Positions 44,601-58,724 are shown, numbered from the stretch's first letter. The stretch: 64,000 nt of DNA from Acestrorhynchus altus (GCA_034509495.1 CM067503.1:25861768-25925767); one strand, 5' to 3'. Notes: generated by a model from the letters alone, not told the origin. Program-made: numbers and translations.

Positions 44601-45504
44601 AAATCTTGTGATTTATGTGCAGATTTCTGGTTGTATAAACAGTTTTTTAAAAAGAAAGTGGATGTAGTTGAAGAAAACACTGAGTTTCACAGCCATGCCT
44701 TTGTGCCCAGCAGAGCCCAAGTCTTCTCCCTAAACAATGAAGTCTCCAAATATCATCATTTTGTGTCAGTGAAATCCATGTGCTTCAATCTAACCAAACA
44801 TCAGATCATTCCAATACAGGATCACAGTGAAATGTGACTACTTAGCATTGCTGATATTTTTGTCTGACAGACAGCAAAAGTCAACATTTTCCTGTGCCTG
44901 CGATGGAGAAAAGAAGGCTGCAAAGATGAGGAGAGACAGAGAGGATGTCTGAGTGGGAGGAACTGAGAGTGTAACCGAGAGAGGAAGAACAAAAACAAAG
45001 GAGAGAGCCTGTGCAAGCAGAACAAAGTCCTTTAATAAAGCAGTGCCGACAGAAGTGCACAGCTTTGCCTAAACCTTCCCCTGAGCCACCCCACTTCATA
45101 ATCAACAGCCCTCTTCCTCGCAGCTACAGCAGGTGTACTCCAAACCTAATATTGGGCTTCCCACTGAATGAATATTATGTAAACATGCTTGTTGAAAGGA
45201 AAAAGTAAATAAAAGGAAATTGTTACACAAATTCAGATTGGTTTCAGTTACTGTGGAACATATTTAGTGCACGCAGCACAAGAAGGCCAAGGCTTCTTTC
45301 TGCCAGTGGAGGAGGAAGTTGATCTGGGGCTTTTTAATAAACAGTAAATACACACTGCTAATCAGATCAGGCCTGCATTTGCCTGCCCACACACTCTGGC
45401 TGTGACACTGCATGGAATAGGCACCCTAACTGTATTAATTAATAGGCTGGGCTCCTCTGTCCTTAAGCTTCCTTAACGAGGCTTTGTTTGGAGTAATTAA
45501 GCAG

Positions 45505-45508
<4 letters not shown>
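44601..45508. other. No gene seen; includes a possible conserved block
   Basis: The segment 45240-45490 is balanced in composition with TTTTTAATAAACAG, GCTAATCAGATCAGGCC, TATTAATTAATAGG and GAGTAATTAAGCAGC, dense in homeodomain-type TAAT words. No coding motif. A regulatory role is inference. Confidence 0.25.
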
Positions 45509-45578
<70 letters not shown>

Positions 45579-45584
45579 GTGTGT
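45509..45584 (+). repeat. (GT)n microsatellite
   Basis: About 37 GT units ending GTTAGTGTGTATG. Confidence 0.98.
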
Positions 45585-46912
45585 ATGCATGGAATGGTTT
45601 TGCCTGGGGCCAAACAGGTGTATAGGTTGGCTTGTAATATTGACCAATACAATATTGTTTTATTTTGAAATTTAGTGTTTGTTTTTCAGCATTCCAATGC
45701 ATTTCCCATAATGGGAATGTACCCTCGTACCCTCATAATCATATATTTTCAGAGAATGAACAAATATTTTTTTATAGCCTCTTTGATTTTTTTTTTACAT
45801 TTGACAGCAGCACACACTGACCACAATTTGCTCTCAGTCAAAACTGCCTAGGGTGAAGTGGCTAAATGGGACTTTTGCAGAGACTGGCGCTGAAGTGTCA
45901 ATATGCCAATATAAAACAAAGCAGAAACTGGTTTGTCATCATGAGAAATGTGAAATAAACTTTATACTAGGAGTTACACTCTATTACACTTTATTAGAAA
46001 CACTTTTGTTGCAGTGCTGCTCTGCCAATGTGCAGTTATGAAGTGCAGACTGTGCCTGGACCAGGGCCTAGGAGTGGGTGATAAGTTCACTTTCGTTATG
46101 CAATGTACCATAGATATGAAAGATTTAGAAAATGTTCTACCAGGAGATGCAAATGCTATGCCCCCTTCCTCAACCAATCAACTGTCCCCACTTGTCTTTG
46201 AAAGGCTATTACTCAGATGCTGATGCTTTGCTGTATTTCTTTTCTCCCCACTCCCACATTTGGTCCTGTCAGTTGCTCAGGGGATTGACTTTGCCCCTGC
46301 CTTCTACAAGGGGCAAGATCTACCAGGGGCCCAGGCAAGCGCAAAAAAATAGTAAATTCTTGATCTTTTTTGAACATTTTGCAGGCTCCTCAGAGTCTAG
46401 ACATTGTCAATACATGTACACATATACTGTTATGAAATTAGCCAATGTTTGGTGCATGCAGTCCCTAGTGTCGAGCTCTCATAGCTCTTGCCCTTAAGCT
46501 AGTAGTAGTGCCTAGCCTCTGAAGCTAATGCCAACTTTTAGCCATTCAGGGGGGAGTTTCCCAAAAGCAATCAATCTTATTGAATAAAGAGTGAGCTAAA
46601 TAAGGATGTAAGAAAAGAATGAGTCAACATTTCCCAAAATTTCCAAAAATTAACAACAGTTCAAAGAACGTCTTTGTTGACTCCTCACCCAAACAGCACG
46701 CTCAGTTGAACTTCAAACATCAATTCAACTCAGTGAAGTATATGGTATATATAGAGTGTACAGTCATTCCCTATTACATATGAAAAAAATGTCACACTTT
46801 CTAAGTAGGACCTTCATGAATCAACATAAAACAAATATATTTTTTTCCAGACACAATCACAAAATTTAATAATAAAGCACAAAAGATAAATTAATCTTCC
46901 TGTTAATTACTA
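45585..46912. other. No gene seen
   Basis: The frames at 46014-46223 and 46132-46497 show no recognisable domain. No repeat family recognised. Confidence 0.4.
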
Positions 46913-48060
46913 TAAGTCATACAGACATGAAACTTGATCAACAGGTAGTAGTCCCTCCCACTATAAGGCACTCAAGCTCAACCCAGTTGGCCTGATGGTG
47001 GCACTATAGCGAAGCATCAAGTGTCGAGGGCCATAATCTCCCACCCCATATGACATAGAGACAAAAAAATAATAATTCACTGATTACTTGATGCATGCCC
47101 TACAAAAAGCCTAAGCATAATATGCAAAATTGCACAAATTTATGAGCACAAACCAGTCTCTGAATTTTCTCCCAGCACAATTTTGGTGTCACATCATAAG
47201 AAACTAAACTTAGATAACTGTTTGGTGGTACTGAATCACTATAACACTATAACAAGCACTATGTATAAAGTTTATACCCACTGTATAAAAGTAAACTTAC
47301 AACTTACAAAACCTGCACCAACAAAATATTGTTGCCAAATTGGTATGGCGCTAAATTTGAGAATTCTATACATGAGATTCTATACAGAGATGTATAGACT
47401 GAAATAACATGCCACATTTGATGTAAACACACCTCTAAGGAGGAGGCTACAGTTTGAATACATACTTAAATAAAACAAGGTCACAGACCAAATAGTAAGT
47501 CATACAGACATGAAACCTGATGAACAGCTAGTATGCACTCTCCCTAATCAAGCACCTGATAGGCCTGATGATGGCATTAGTGAAGCATCTAATTTAAAGG
47601 TCCATATCTCCCACCCCATATGACATATAGATAACATGCTTTTTTCCTTTTGATGACATGCCTCATGCCCTAAAAAAAAACCTCAAGAAATATATAGTTT
47701 CACCCACTATCTCAACACAAACTTGTATCTGGGTTTTCATTCAATCTGCACAAGTTATATATACCTGAGCAATGCGTTTTCTAATTGTTCTGCAACTTCA
47801 CAGGTGTGTAACCAAGGTAGGTCGTAGACAACAGTCAAGGGTTGGTGGTACTGAATCACTAGGTGGTACTGTAACAAGCAAAACAAATGTAGCATGACCA
47901 AAAGCTGTCTTATTGACATGAAAATTGGCTTGGTGAAAAACGTCTGATGTAATATCCAAAAATATGGCTGCCATCAGATAACAGGCACTTAAATACCATA
48001 GAATTGGCAAATCACCATGAAGCTTCATATATACCTCTATGTATGGACTCTCTATTACCA
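46913..48060. repeat. R9 two degenerate tandem units of about 600 bp
   Basis: TAAGTCATACAGACATGAAAC at 46913 recurs at 47496 (offset 583). In both, a CACT block, GGCCTGATG, GCATC, TCTCCCACCCCATATGACAT and GCCCTA follow in order. GGTGGTACTGAATCACTA at 47224 recurs at 47844 (offset 620). The two units are thus direct tandem copies, each with its own insertions and deletions. No coding potential. It resembles longer non-coding fish repeats with many related sub-units, class unknown. Confidence 0.8.
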
Positions 48061-48834
48061 ACTGAAGTATGACAGGTATCGGGCACTACATGGTGTCCAG
48101 GACTAGTATCTGTGAGTCTGGTGCTATCTTAAAAAACATGGTCACTCTCAGCCAATCAGATTTCATCAGGTACATATACGTACACATTTAAACTCTGCAT
48201 GTTCACAAAATACACTGAGCTTCTGCTCCAGGAATGGGTCACATACTTGCATATTGGGCCTGACTGGGCCAATATGTGTTTAACCCTGATAATGGATGCT
48301 TGTGGCTATAGTTGTTATTGTGTTCATTTCATTTGTGTGATTGTCATTATTGTTGTTAAATATTTTTATTAAAACATAGTAATGATTGAGTAAACACATT
48401 TCAAAAAATATTTTTGTGCATTTAAACCCGCTTTCTCCAGGAAGATCTACGGGACATTCTTTGACACTGTAGTTTGGGGATTGGGATTTGGGAGTCTGAG
48501 AGTGTGTATGGGAAAAAGCATCCCATCTACTGCACCTACAACCCCACATACAGTAGAATTCCAACAGCATGGAAACCGGTTTTGTTCTCTTGTAAATTAT
48601 CACTATATTATAGTTGCACATGGCATAGTAAAGCTTTGGTGACAGAATACACAGACTTAAACACAGTGGCATTGCTGTTCATTGGTATCAATGACTGTCT
48701 GCAGGAATCCTTTTTTTGTCAATAACAACTAGGTCGGGTTACCCATTAATTTATGAGTGAGTTCATGTAGTAATTTAGTTATGTAATGTTTTGGGAAAAC
48801 TATTTAGTTCACATTCATTTATGTATTTCTTGCT
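48061..48834. other. No gene seen
   Basis: The minus-strand frame 48280-48672 (130 codons) has no recognisable domain. No repeat family recognised. Confidence 0.4.
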
Positions 48835-48940
48835 GTGTATTTCCAGCCTTGCACCCAATGATTCCATGTAGGTTCTGGATCCACCATGACCCTATTCACT
48901 ACATAGCGGATAGGATAGTGACTGACTGACTGACTGATTT
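48835..48940 (+). mobile_element. R8 L2-type SINE-like repeat, 3' end
   Basis: TTTCCAGCCTTGCACCCAAT and GATTCCATGTAGG, then GTTCTGGATCCACCATGACC, GATAGGATAGTGACTGACTG and a (GACT)n tail. This is the 3' end of a well-known fish retroposon that I recall as CCAATGATTCCGGGTAGGC with a tetranucleotide tail. No coding region. Confidence 0.75.
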
Positions 48941-51221
48941 AAATCTCTTTTGGTTCAGTATAGATTTAAATGATTAGCTTGTAGTACAACATTACTCAGC
49001 CCTAATTTTCAGGTGCATCCACTGTTACGTCAGTAAGGCTGGCAGGGTTTGTTGTCTACACAGGCACTGGCATGATGACCGATATTTATTCTATTGGCTC
49101 TGTCATTTTTAAGGAACGTCTGATTTAGGATCGTACCCCCAGACTAATTTTGGTTTTCAACCTGACGGCAGGGTGAATTAGGCCCATTAAGAGAGAAGGA
49201 AAAGATGATGAAAAGTAATGATGAAGAATTACCTGAATACACTGAATAATAACAAGCTGTCATTTGGATGTCAGCCTATTGTACTGTTAACTCATTTTAT
49301 TCATTAATTCATAAAAGTTTTTCTTAAATTGTGTATTTCTTCCAATGTTGAATTGAAAAATTCATTAAGCTTGGAGCTCCTGAAAATGTGGCACCACTGT
49401 GCTGTTTCAAACTTCGTACTTCCCAGAAAAATTAAAATGATACATTTGGTGTATTGTGAAAGCTTTATTTTGACATCACAATCCTGCATAAGCATAATAG
49501 CTGAAAATATAGTAAACAGTATTAATTTGCATTATTTAATGTGCAAACAAATCCTATTTGCTGGTGGGGCTGAGCAGAACAGATTTGCTCTGGTAGTAGT
49601 AATAGGCCACGGTATAGGGAAAAGAGATCTTAGTTGAAGGCCAGACTCAAAATCAGTGCATCAGTTTGCATCTCATCAGGGCAGTGAGAGCAGGCATCAA
49701 AGAGAAATGAGCTGGAGGAGCACGGTGGAAGTATAGGTGATGAGTACGTCTATGAAAGGATTTACATAGAGCTTGTTTATTTTTCCTTTGATGAATGGCA
49801 GATGTGGAGAGACAAGAGGGTGTTTGAGTGGCTTATATGTGTTGGGCAGGCAGTTGTATGCTTTTTATGTACATTTTATATGCATAAATTTGAGGTAAAT
49901 TTGTATGTGAGACTGTATGTTTACTTTTCATTGTTGTATTTGGATGTATAGATATTCTGCAAAGGGAGTATGAAATCCACAATGCTCAGAAATATCAGTC
50001 ATTGATATTTGCAGATTTTTGCATATTAAAAGGTGACCAATACTGGACAGATGCTTTTATTCAAATATTTTACACCAATATTTGATTATTGAACTCTATT
50101 GAACTATGCTTTCCTACTTTTCTATTATTATTTGACTGAATTAAACAGAGCAGTTTAGACAATGCTGGGGTAGTACACTAAAATACCTGCATACCTGCAC
50201 ATCATTGTACTGCACTCATAAAACAATTTTTGATTATGCCAATACAGCAACTGGAACATAACTATGTAGAAGAAAAATTCTAATTTCCAATGTGCAAAGA
50301 TGCAGTACAATAGATAATATATAATCTGTAGAGCAGCATATAAAGGTGCAATGTAGTTCAGTAAGAACCAGTTATATGAATATGCAAAATTGAAGTGTTA
50401 TTTGAGTCTTATTTGCGATCAGTTTAAATCAATATTTTTGACTAAGGGTGTGTTACGGTTTAGGGGGAAGAGGTGGTAGATAATGGACAATGCTGCAAGG
50501 AATTGCAAGACTGCAGATCAGGCCAGTGAGTGATCTCATGGGATTAACATTGGAATATTTCCACTGAGAACACTGTATTGTCTGACATATGTATGATCCA
50601 CCTTTATTTTTTTATTATTTATTTATAGTCATTAAAAGGCATTAGAATGTCTCGGATTAAAAATAAAATCATTTTAATTTTAATCTTCAGGGAAACAATA
50701 CAAGGGCACTCGGCACAAAGTACAAAACATGAATGAAATACAAAACAATAAATGCATAGTTTAATTTCTGATGGTAAAACTACTGCTTATATTTGGTCTT
50801 AAAACTGGGGGAAAATGACAAGTAATTATTAAAGGTCATTATTTAGCAAGATGATGGGGATGGCCCAGCATTTAAGGTCCAAAACACAAGACATGATAAT
50901 GCAATGCCATACCTAAGCATGACCATTTGTTCCCTACTGATTCTTAAGGTGGAGTTAGTGGACTGGGCAGTAATCTGTATGTGAAATGGTGGGGTAAACT
51001 AGCAGCAGTGTGTATGTGCCACTTTCGGAGTGCACAATGGCCTGATTCCTTTTATTTTTTGGGATATTGTATATGATTTATGGGCATCGGGGAGTGAGGG
51101 AATTAATATGTGTGAGAGTCCCACAGCTTCCAGGAGAAGTGAAATGTTTGAGCCGATTTACTCTAGATGAGTTTGCCAGCATGTTCCTGAGCAAGTTAGC
51201 TCAGCAAGTCATATACACACT
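48941..51221. other. No gene seen; AT-rich unique sequence
   Basis: The block 49120-49230 (CAGACTAATTTTGGTTTTC, GCCCATTAAGAGAG) is slightly more balanced. The frame 49329-49637 has no recognisable domain. The rest is AT-rich. Confidence 0.4.
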
Positions 51222-51480
51222 CAGTCAGTCATTATCTTATCCGCTTCTTCCTAAAAAGTGTCACAGAGGATCCAGAGCCTACCTGGATTCATCAAGGCAT
51301 CCAATCGCAGAGTATCTCATGAAGGAAACCGGAGTACTCAGAGGAAACCCGTATGGATAAGGGGAGAACACACAAAACACCTTACAGACAGTGACTCAAG
51401 CAAAGATGGAACCCTCAACCCCAGGCCCCTGTGTGATTCACGCACTACCTGCAGCCTGTGCTACCACTGTGCTGCCCCAT
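51222..51480 (-). mobile_element. R8 L2-type SINE-like repeat, copy in reverse orientation
   Basis: It begins CAGTCAGTCATTATCTTATC and CGCTTCTTCCT (the reversed tetranucleotide tail and end), continues through CACAGAGGATCCAGAGCCTA, GAAACCGGAGTACTCAGAGG, AAACCCGTATGGATAAGGGG, AGAACACACAAAAC and AACCCCAGGCCCC, and closes TGCTACCACTGTGCTGCCCC. These landmarks in this order are typical of the common fish repeat. The frames at 51067-51360 and 51258-51566 are its reading by chance. Confidence 0.85.
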
Positions 51481-52628
51481 ATACATCGTTGTACTGCACC
51501 ATATACTGTTTATTGAGTTTTTTGTCTTACATTTCTATTTTATTGTTGGTGGTAACAGTCAGCTAAACATTGTTACCTTCTTTTCTGATTGATGTTGAAA
51601 ACATGTATTAAAACACAATAGGCAGTACAATATTGTACTTCTGTGTTTTGACTCTTGGTGGTGCTGCATTAGTCAGATTGCTAAATTACATTAAAGCTAA
51701 TATATATAGCAAAATATAACATAGACAGTTCTGTACATATCTCTCATCCGTATTACCTTATCAGATATAATTATTTATTTTGGGTTTGTACTGTTAGCTC
51801 CAGTCCATGTTTATTTTACTAGGTGACACAAACAGCAAAAAGATGTTTGACGAGTGTGGCCAAGGCTTCATTGTTTGATTGTTAAGAAACCACAATAAAG
51901 TGCAAATTATCCCATATTGTTTTGACTTAAAATCCTGGGCTGTGGATTTAAATACACGTATTTGAGGATAGTGATTGTGAAAGCATATGTGTGCGAACAA
52001 AAACGTAGTGTGGGCCTGCTGGACTACGAGGGCATGGACATGGATGTCAGCCTTGTAATCCAATCAGCTAGAGGAAGCAAATCAAATTACCCTGACCAAC
52101 TAGATGCATTTCTATATGGGGAGAGAAAGAAAGAGAGAGGAAATAGAAGGAATAATCATCCCTGTAAGAAAAGGCAGAGAAAAAAGGGGAAAAATCAATC
52201 CTAATACAAGGACATTGAAAAAATAAGGTAGCAAAAAGGTCAGAGGCCCATGAGCCAGAGAGCACAGGCACTCTGGAAAGAAGGAAGGAAATTAAACAGA
52301 GGAAAAATGAAAACTGGACCTTCATCATATTAACTGTAAAGTTGGAAGGAGAATGTTCAGGCTGGGGTGTACAGAAAAGAGGAGGGGGTTCTAATTCTTG
52401 CTCACCCATGCCATCTACCTCCCTCACAAACAAAAAGCATTAAATTGACTGCTAAGGAGAGGCAAATTAATCTCCAGTTTGTTTTAATAAGCCCCTACTA
52501 GCTTAGCAGGCCTGTGTCCCTGCCCCCCCATCGACGGCCTTAACTACTTCTGAAATAGCAATCAGCCACTCTGCCACTGAGACATTTAGGATAAGATGGT
52601 GAAACTAATTTCTTCCATGTGCTCATGG

Positions 52629-52629
<1 letters not shown>
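51481..52629. other. No gene seen; includes a possible conserved block
   Basis: The segment 52440-52620 has balanced composition with AGGCAAATTAATCTCC, GTTTTAATAAGCCCC and GATGGTGAAACTAATTTC. The minus-strand frame 52068-52433 (121 codons) is Phe/Ser-rich and without a domain. Regulatory meaning is inference. Confidence 0.25.

Positions 52630-52693
<64 letters not shown>
52630..52693 (+). repeat. (GT)n microsatellite
   Basis: About 31 uninterrupted GT units. Confidence 0.98.
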
Positions 52694-52695
<2 letters not shown>

Positions 52696-55600
52696 ATGTT
52701 AAAGAATGTCTGCAGGTGCGCAGGCTGAGAGCGGGGTTTCCATCAACAGGCTTGGCTTTTTAAAGAGCATGAATGTCAAGCATGATTTTAAATGGCGGAT
52801 CTTTTGTGTAAATGAACTCTCATTCTCATTGAAGCGATAGTGCAAGTGGGTTGATCTTTACTCAGCTCAAGGCAGTTATTTTTGACTTTGCGAAGTTTGC
52901 AGATGAATAGATCCTTTTCAGTGATTTGTTCTGTAATCAGCAGGCTTGTTCTGACTGAATGTAGAAGCGAACTATGAATTGTCAAATCTGTGTTCTAGAT
53001 CAAATTTCCAGGAAGTTGAGGGTTCAGTGTGAAGTCAAGGAAGATATTTGGTGAAATAGCTTACTTTTTATCTTTCTTTATTTATTGGTATACATTTTCT
53101 TTGTATTAAATGTAGTACTATCGATGCCTGTTTAAGATTTTGAAGGGGTATCTGCAGTATAAAACATAGAGTTGGGCAATAACTAAGGGCTGAACCAAGT
53201 GTTGTGTTTTTGTTCTGGTTAGTTCTGGATTCACACTGCAGTTCAGCACACATTAAATTTAATATGTTCTGTTGTCATCACTGAGGTGGGCCTGTACTAG
53301 AGCAGTGTTTGTCTGACATCTGCACATTTTTCCAATGTGGTGAGCTGCCTTTCTGGGTGTTGTGCCAAATTCTGTCTCCCTGATACCTTTGAGTATGTGT
53401 TGCATGGTTTGCCCTTGGATTCCTTTAGTTTCCTCCTTAAGTTAAACTGAAAGTCCAAACCATTAAAACAATGTTTTGTCCAGACAGTGATTCACAGCAC
53501 CTTTCGCAACTGCTGTTTGGGTTCAGAACAAACTGAAAGGTCTGCAAGTCCAGACAAAACAAGGTAGCTATGTAAGCAGCCAAACACAGAATTCACTCCT
53601 ATGTTATTTTATTTGTTGTTGGTGGCTGTAGTTTGGTTCCATTGTGAAGCATTGCAATAACTGAAGCATTAAATAATAACACTAAATAGATGCTTGCACA
53701 ACACCTATAGAAACTGCTGAACATTTCCAGAAGGGCTTTTTGTAGTGTTTTACTTTCTGTATAATAATGACAAAAAATATTTCTGTTGTAAAAAAGAGTC
53801 CAAACGTCAACATTTTGTCATTCGCTTATTATGTCAAAAATAGAAAAACTGCTGTGTACCTCCATCTTTCCTCCCAAAACCATCCTAAGTAAACAATTAT
53901 ATAATTGTAGAATTATCACACTATTATAGTGGATATACTGTATATTATGATAATTAACTTTTGGTTTGAAAGACAATACAAATATTTAAAAAAACATTTG
54001 CATTTATATATGTATACAATAGTGGAAAAGGAGCTAAATGTATATTTTGTGGTAAATGTGGACTTATTTTGATGAATCAGCAACAGTGATGACTAGTGTT
54101 GTAATAGATCAGACTTGAACATTGATCTGTATGGATCGGTCCCCATGGATCAGCATGCATGTGAACAGTAAATTAAAGGCCATGGTTTGGCCAAAGTCAT
54201 GAGGAATACACTTTTACTGCTGTTTTAGTGTTTCACATCATTTTTTCAAGTGATGCAGACCTTTGTAAATTGTATTTCAATGACAAACAGAAGCCACTTT
54301 CATCTAAGGATGTGGTGTGTTGTGTCTGATGTGAAACAACAAGTATTGTGGGAGGGTTTCAGGTCATCCTGAGCACCATGCCTGACATTGTGAATGTCTG
54401 TATGTCTTTGGCTACAACACATGGAGCATGAAAACATATTTGAAGTGACTTTACTCTGGTGTGTCAGTTCAGAGCCAACTTTATATCTTTTCATTTTTTT
54501 ATGTTAATCATCCACTGATGATGCAACATCTTCGGCATAGGCTGCAGACATGTTTGTAATGTTAGCAGCAGCTGTTTCAGTGGTCTTCAATCTATGAAAT
54601 ATGGCGCAGCTTTCAAATATATTGTGTTTGAACAGGTTAGAAGTGTTTCCATTGACAGCTGTCTATTAAGAGTTTAGAAAAATGTGCCCAAAACTGAAAG
54701 CGCTTCAAGCTTACACTTGTGTTACACTTGATCAAAATTGATATTTGGCACATATATAAGAACTTGAAAGTACCAGTGTAATTCAGTTGGTACCCTTAAA
54801 AGCACCAATGTCAGTACCCAACACCAGGGGCATTGGAGGGCAAGAGTTGGTGAGTTTAACAAATTTAATTCATTACATCCATTTAATATCCTGTTTTAAA
54901 TAACTGACATTGTAATTGTCTATATTTACATATAATGATGACATAATTCTTCAATACTCTGTGAATAGTCACTATAGCATTCAACTATTGTAAATCCACC
55001 CTCAGAAGTGAAGAAAATGGTAATGTTCTCATACAACCATTAGCATTGAGGCTAGGCTGTTAAAATATATATATAAACGCATAGGAGAAGGTAGCCTTGG
55101 GGAATGACAACTCACTGATTGTGACTGAATGGGGAACAATACACAGTATGCAAAAAGATGGTTGCAGGACTCATAGGGAAGGGTGTGAGATTTACTCATC
55201 ATGGTTACACAGCCCAAGCAGATCACTTAATCGAAACAACTCTGTTGACTCAGTCAGGATAACCAAATAAATTACCTCAACTCAAAATATTGCAAAAAAG
55301 TATGTTTCTCAAATATTCATTTTTTAGTTAGTCAGTCCAAGACATACTATATTTCTATAGTGTTAATGATAGTTAATAGTCTATAATATTAATGTTAACT
55401 TATTTTTGTCATTCAGAAGTGTAATTAGATATTATAGTAAAGTGCTGTGTACAGATGAAAAAATTTAAATAAAATGATTTGCCAATGATTTGGCATTTCC
55501 AACAGAGGCATGGGCAACATTGCACAGGTGAAAATAAGAACAGACCCCCCAAAAAATGTGCTGTAATTGGGTTTCTATACAGAAATATGTATACAATATA

Positions 55601-55747
55601 TTATAGTGAATGAATTAGCTTTAGCATTTGACTCTTGGTTCCATAGTCCTTTAGAGCTGGATTATAAAAAAAAGAAAGGCATGTGGTTCTTGTGCTGGTA
55701 AAGCAGCTTTTTCATCAATAGTTTATTTAGTTTCAAAAATATGTTAT
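52694..55747. other. No gene seen; AT-rich unique sequence
   Basis: No coding motif, transposon end or tandem array recognised over about 3 kb. It is the longest stretch in the window in which I see nothing. Confidence 0.42.
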
Positions 55748-55920
55748 CATGTTCCACTGTAAAACAGCTCCACAGTGCAGAGTCTAAACTCTACTGTTTA
55801 CTCTCTGAGACATTCCTGACCACTGTCATGGCTGAGAGTAATCTTGCAAACACCATGTGGCACTCTGAACACCATTGTTAAAACAAAGCCTCAGAACGGG
55901 ATCAGGAGTAAAATAGTTGA
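55748..55920 (+). repeat. R6 interspersed repeat, copy 2
   Basis: It matches 11820-12000 through TCTAAACTCTA, ATTCCTGACCA, CATGGCTGAGAGTAAT, GTTAAAAC, AAAG and CCTCAGAACGGGAT. The copies differ by many substitutions and small gaps, so R6 is old. Confidence 0.55.
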
Positions 55921-56619
55921 TTCCTAATCCTGGAGAATGTGCCTAGATTGACCCTGATTCCGATACACTGGATCGAACCCAGACATCACTACTTTAGTAC
56001 AGTCCTTTTTGCATAATACTGTATTGTAATTTCATTTTCATGTTTTAATAAACATGGGACACTGATAAATCATATTAAATCAAATGCTGAATTTTGTAAA
56101 GCACTACAGGCCTCCTGGCTAAATTTTCTCTGCTGCATATTTTCTTGTAGGATATGGTGGTCCACAGGAAGCTGTGTGCTGCTGAAGACCTGTACTTCAT
56201 TCCCTCCACACATCTTCCCTGAGCTAGGAGAATGTGTTGATACCCTGGCTTGTTGCCACATAGATCCATTGTTCACAAAATCCTTATGCCAGTACTTTGA
56301 GTTGTTTATGAGGTATAATAAAAGTTTCATATTCTGCATCCTTACATAAATAAAAACACGACTTGGGCAACAAAGCAGAATGGAAAAAGAAGCCTATGGA
56401 AATGACCAATTCGATTCAAAAACCAGCCTGTTTGTGCAGAGAACAGGATATCATGCACTGGGTACTGCATCTGAAATTCAGGTGATGAATATTCAGTGAG
56501 TTGTGAGTCTTTGATATTCTTTTTAACACTGGGCCTATGTGCTTTAATTAGGAGAGCATGCAAATATATAGTTCACTGGTCTCATGCTAAATTACTACAG
56601 CAATAATAATGCATACTGC

Positions 56620-56620
<1 letters not shown>
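55921..56620. other. No gene seen
   Basis: A splice-acceptor-like TTTTCTTGTAGGATATGG is at 56140-56157, followed by a 23-codon frame, but no matching donor or homology is visible. No other feature recognised. Confidence 0.35.

Positions 56621-56692
<72 letters not shown>
56621..56692 (+). repeat. (AC)n microsatellite
   Basis: About 36 uninterrupted AC units. Confidence 0.98.
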
Positions 56693-56696
<4 letters not shown>

Positions 56697-58724
56697 TCTT
56701 CCTCTGTCACAGTTTATTATTGACCAATGTAAATGTATATGCAGTGTAACAGGGCATCTCTCTGAGGTACCTGCTGGAGAAGATAAGTGGCACATGCTGA
56801 GAATTCGCAGCAGGAGCAAGGTCTATTGTATCTGAGCAAAGTCAAGCACATTAAGACTACCTAGGCTACCAGCCTGTTTTGAATTTGAGCTTTAGTGATG
56901 TCACAAAAAACCCCAATGTATTTACATGTACCCACCTGTTCAACTAAAGCTATCCAAATCAACTGTTTTCTCCATAACTGTACCATGAGATTTTGTGATT
57001 TGCAACAAGGTTGCAAATAAGGATTCCTTCTTATGACTCTTCCATTAAGATTTTTTTGTGCAAGCAATGTTGCTCTGGGAAGCCATTTCTGATGCTCTGA
57101 TTTGCATTTCTTACCAGCATACAAGCAGTTCTTCTAGAGCTCTCTTTGTCTTTCAGATCTCACCTTTACTTTCTGCACTGCAGCATGTGCCATCTGAAAA
57201 TGCTTGGCTATTTCTTATAGCTGTCCCCAGCCTTGTGGGTCCATGAGCACTTAGTATTTGAAGTAGGTTTGAAGATTCTTTTTTGAAATGTGAAATGTGA
57301 TTCAATTGACTTTGTAGTTTAAAATTAGTGACATATTTCAGGCACAGCTTCATGCACCTCTGTGAACCTAAGTTGAACTCCTGCCAAACATATTCTAAGT
57401 CACCAACTTGTGCCAGATATAAGGACATAGTCTTTGCTTGCAAGAGATGTTGAAAACTTGTGATGTAAAAATGAACTATTATTGCTTTAGGTGCATAAAA
57501 CACTGCTCTCTGTAGAGATGAACAGATTACAATTTTTTTGACCAAATCTGATTTACAATTTCATAAAGTCTGACATGGCCAGTTCCTATTTCGACAGCAC
57601 ACTCACATATTAAAACTTAAATACAATATAAATTTCTATCATTTAAAAAATATTTTTTTTATAAATGTCTTCAATGTACAATTTTCAAATAAAAGAAACT
57701 AGGGTATAGGACAAACCCTTTCTGTCTATAAACCAACAGAAAATAAGTGGTGTCTGAGCAGTACTGCTGTATCTTGGGCTGGGAAATGCAAAAGTGTGTA
57801 AAACCTCTATCCTCCATTAGATAAAACAGCAGCTCATCCAGTGCTGTGAGTTTCATGATTTTGGATTTTCATTGAAGAAGAAAGAGAACAGAGGCTGCTG
57901 GCTCTTGCTAACTTACTCTTAGCTACTCTCAGTTTGGGTCTGTTCTGCAGGGAGACTGTGTTTAAGTGTCTTAAATCTGTCACTCTGAATTGTTTTGGAG
58001 TTGTTCGTCCCCAAACTGCAGGTGTTGCAAACTCCAGCTGATCAATCACTGCATCATACATTCTTTGCTCACTGATGTGATTATAATTTCTTCCGCATTT
58101 TTATGTGATGGTCAGGCAAGGCAGCATTTTTCATACTGACCCCCAATTATTAGCCCTCTTGAAAAACACATACATAGCACAAAGCTCTCTGTCGAACACT
58201 GTATGGGAGTACAACTATAGCTGAAACAGTGGATAATAAGGGGAAACGTGATGATAGGGAGGCAGTTTTGTTGAACATCTTCATCCTTTCTTCATCCCCA
58301 TCTCCTAAAGATGTTACTGTGTTCATGTGTGATTGTGTTTTTATATTCCTTTACATCTATTCTCTCCATCTTCAATGACCAATGAGAGAAAATATCATTT
58401 ACACGCACACTCACACTCTGGCACCCATGCACCTGTGGGAGTGTGTGTGCGTGTATGTGTAAGACTGAGAAATGAGGGAAGATGAAGAGAGGCTAGTAAT
58501 TGGGCTGGGAGTTCGAGACAGGTTGACACATCCTACCAGAGGAATCTACTTTGCATGCTGTCAACTCCCTATAACTCTCTCACCTCTTACTCTCTCAATA
58601 TCTCTCCATCTCTCTCTCTCTCTGTCTCTCGATCTTGCTCATTCTGTTTCAGACTCTCTCACTCTGTCTCAATCGCTCAACCAGTCTTATTTTCTTCTCC
58701 CTTCTTTATTATTCCTCCATTCTC

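Noticed and set aside
56140..56225. Splice-acceptor-like site followed by a 23-codon frame (DMVVHRKLCAAEDLYFIPS)
   Set aside because: The frame stops quickly, there is no donor site or domain, and competing frames on both strands are longer.
57153..57545. 130-codon minus-strand frame, and a weak Tc1 likeness in 56861-57124
   Set aside because: Only a few residues (GRVIRRNPYL) resemble a Tc1 linker; no catalytic block and no terminal repeats nearby.
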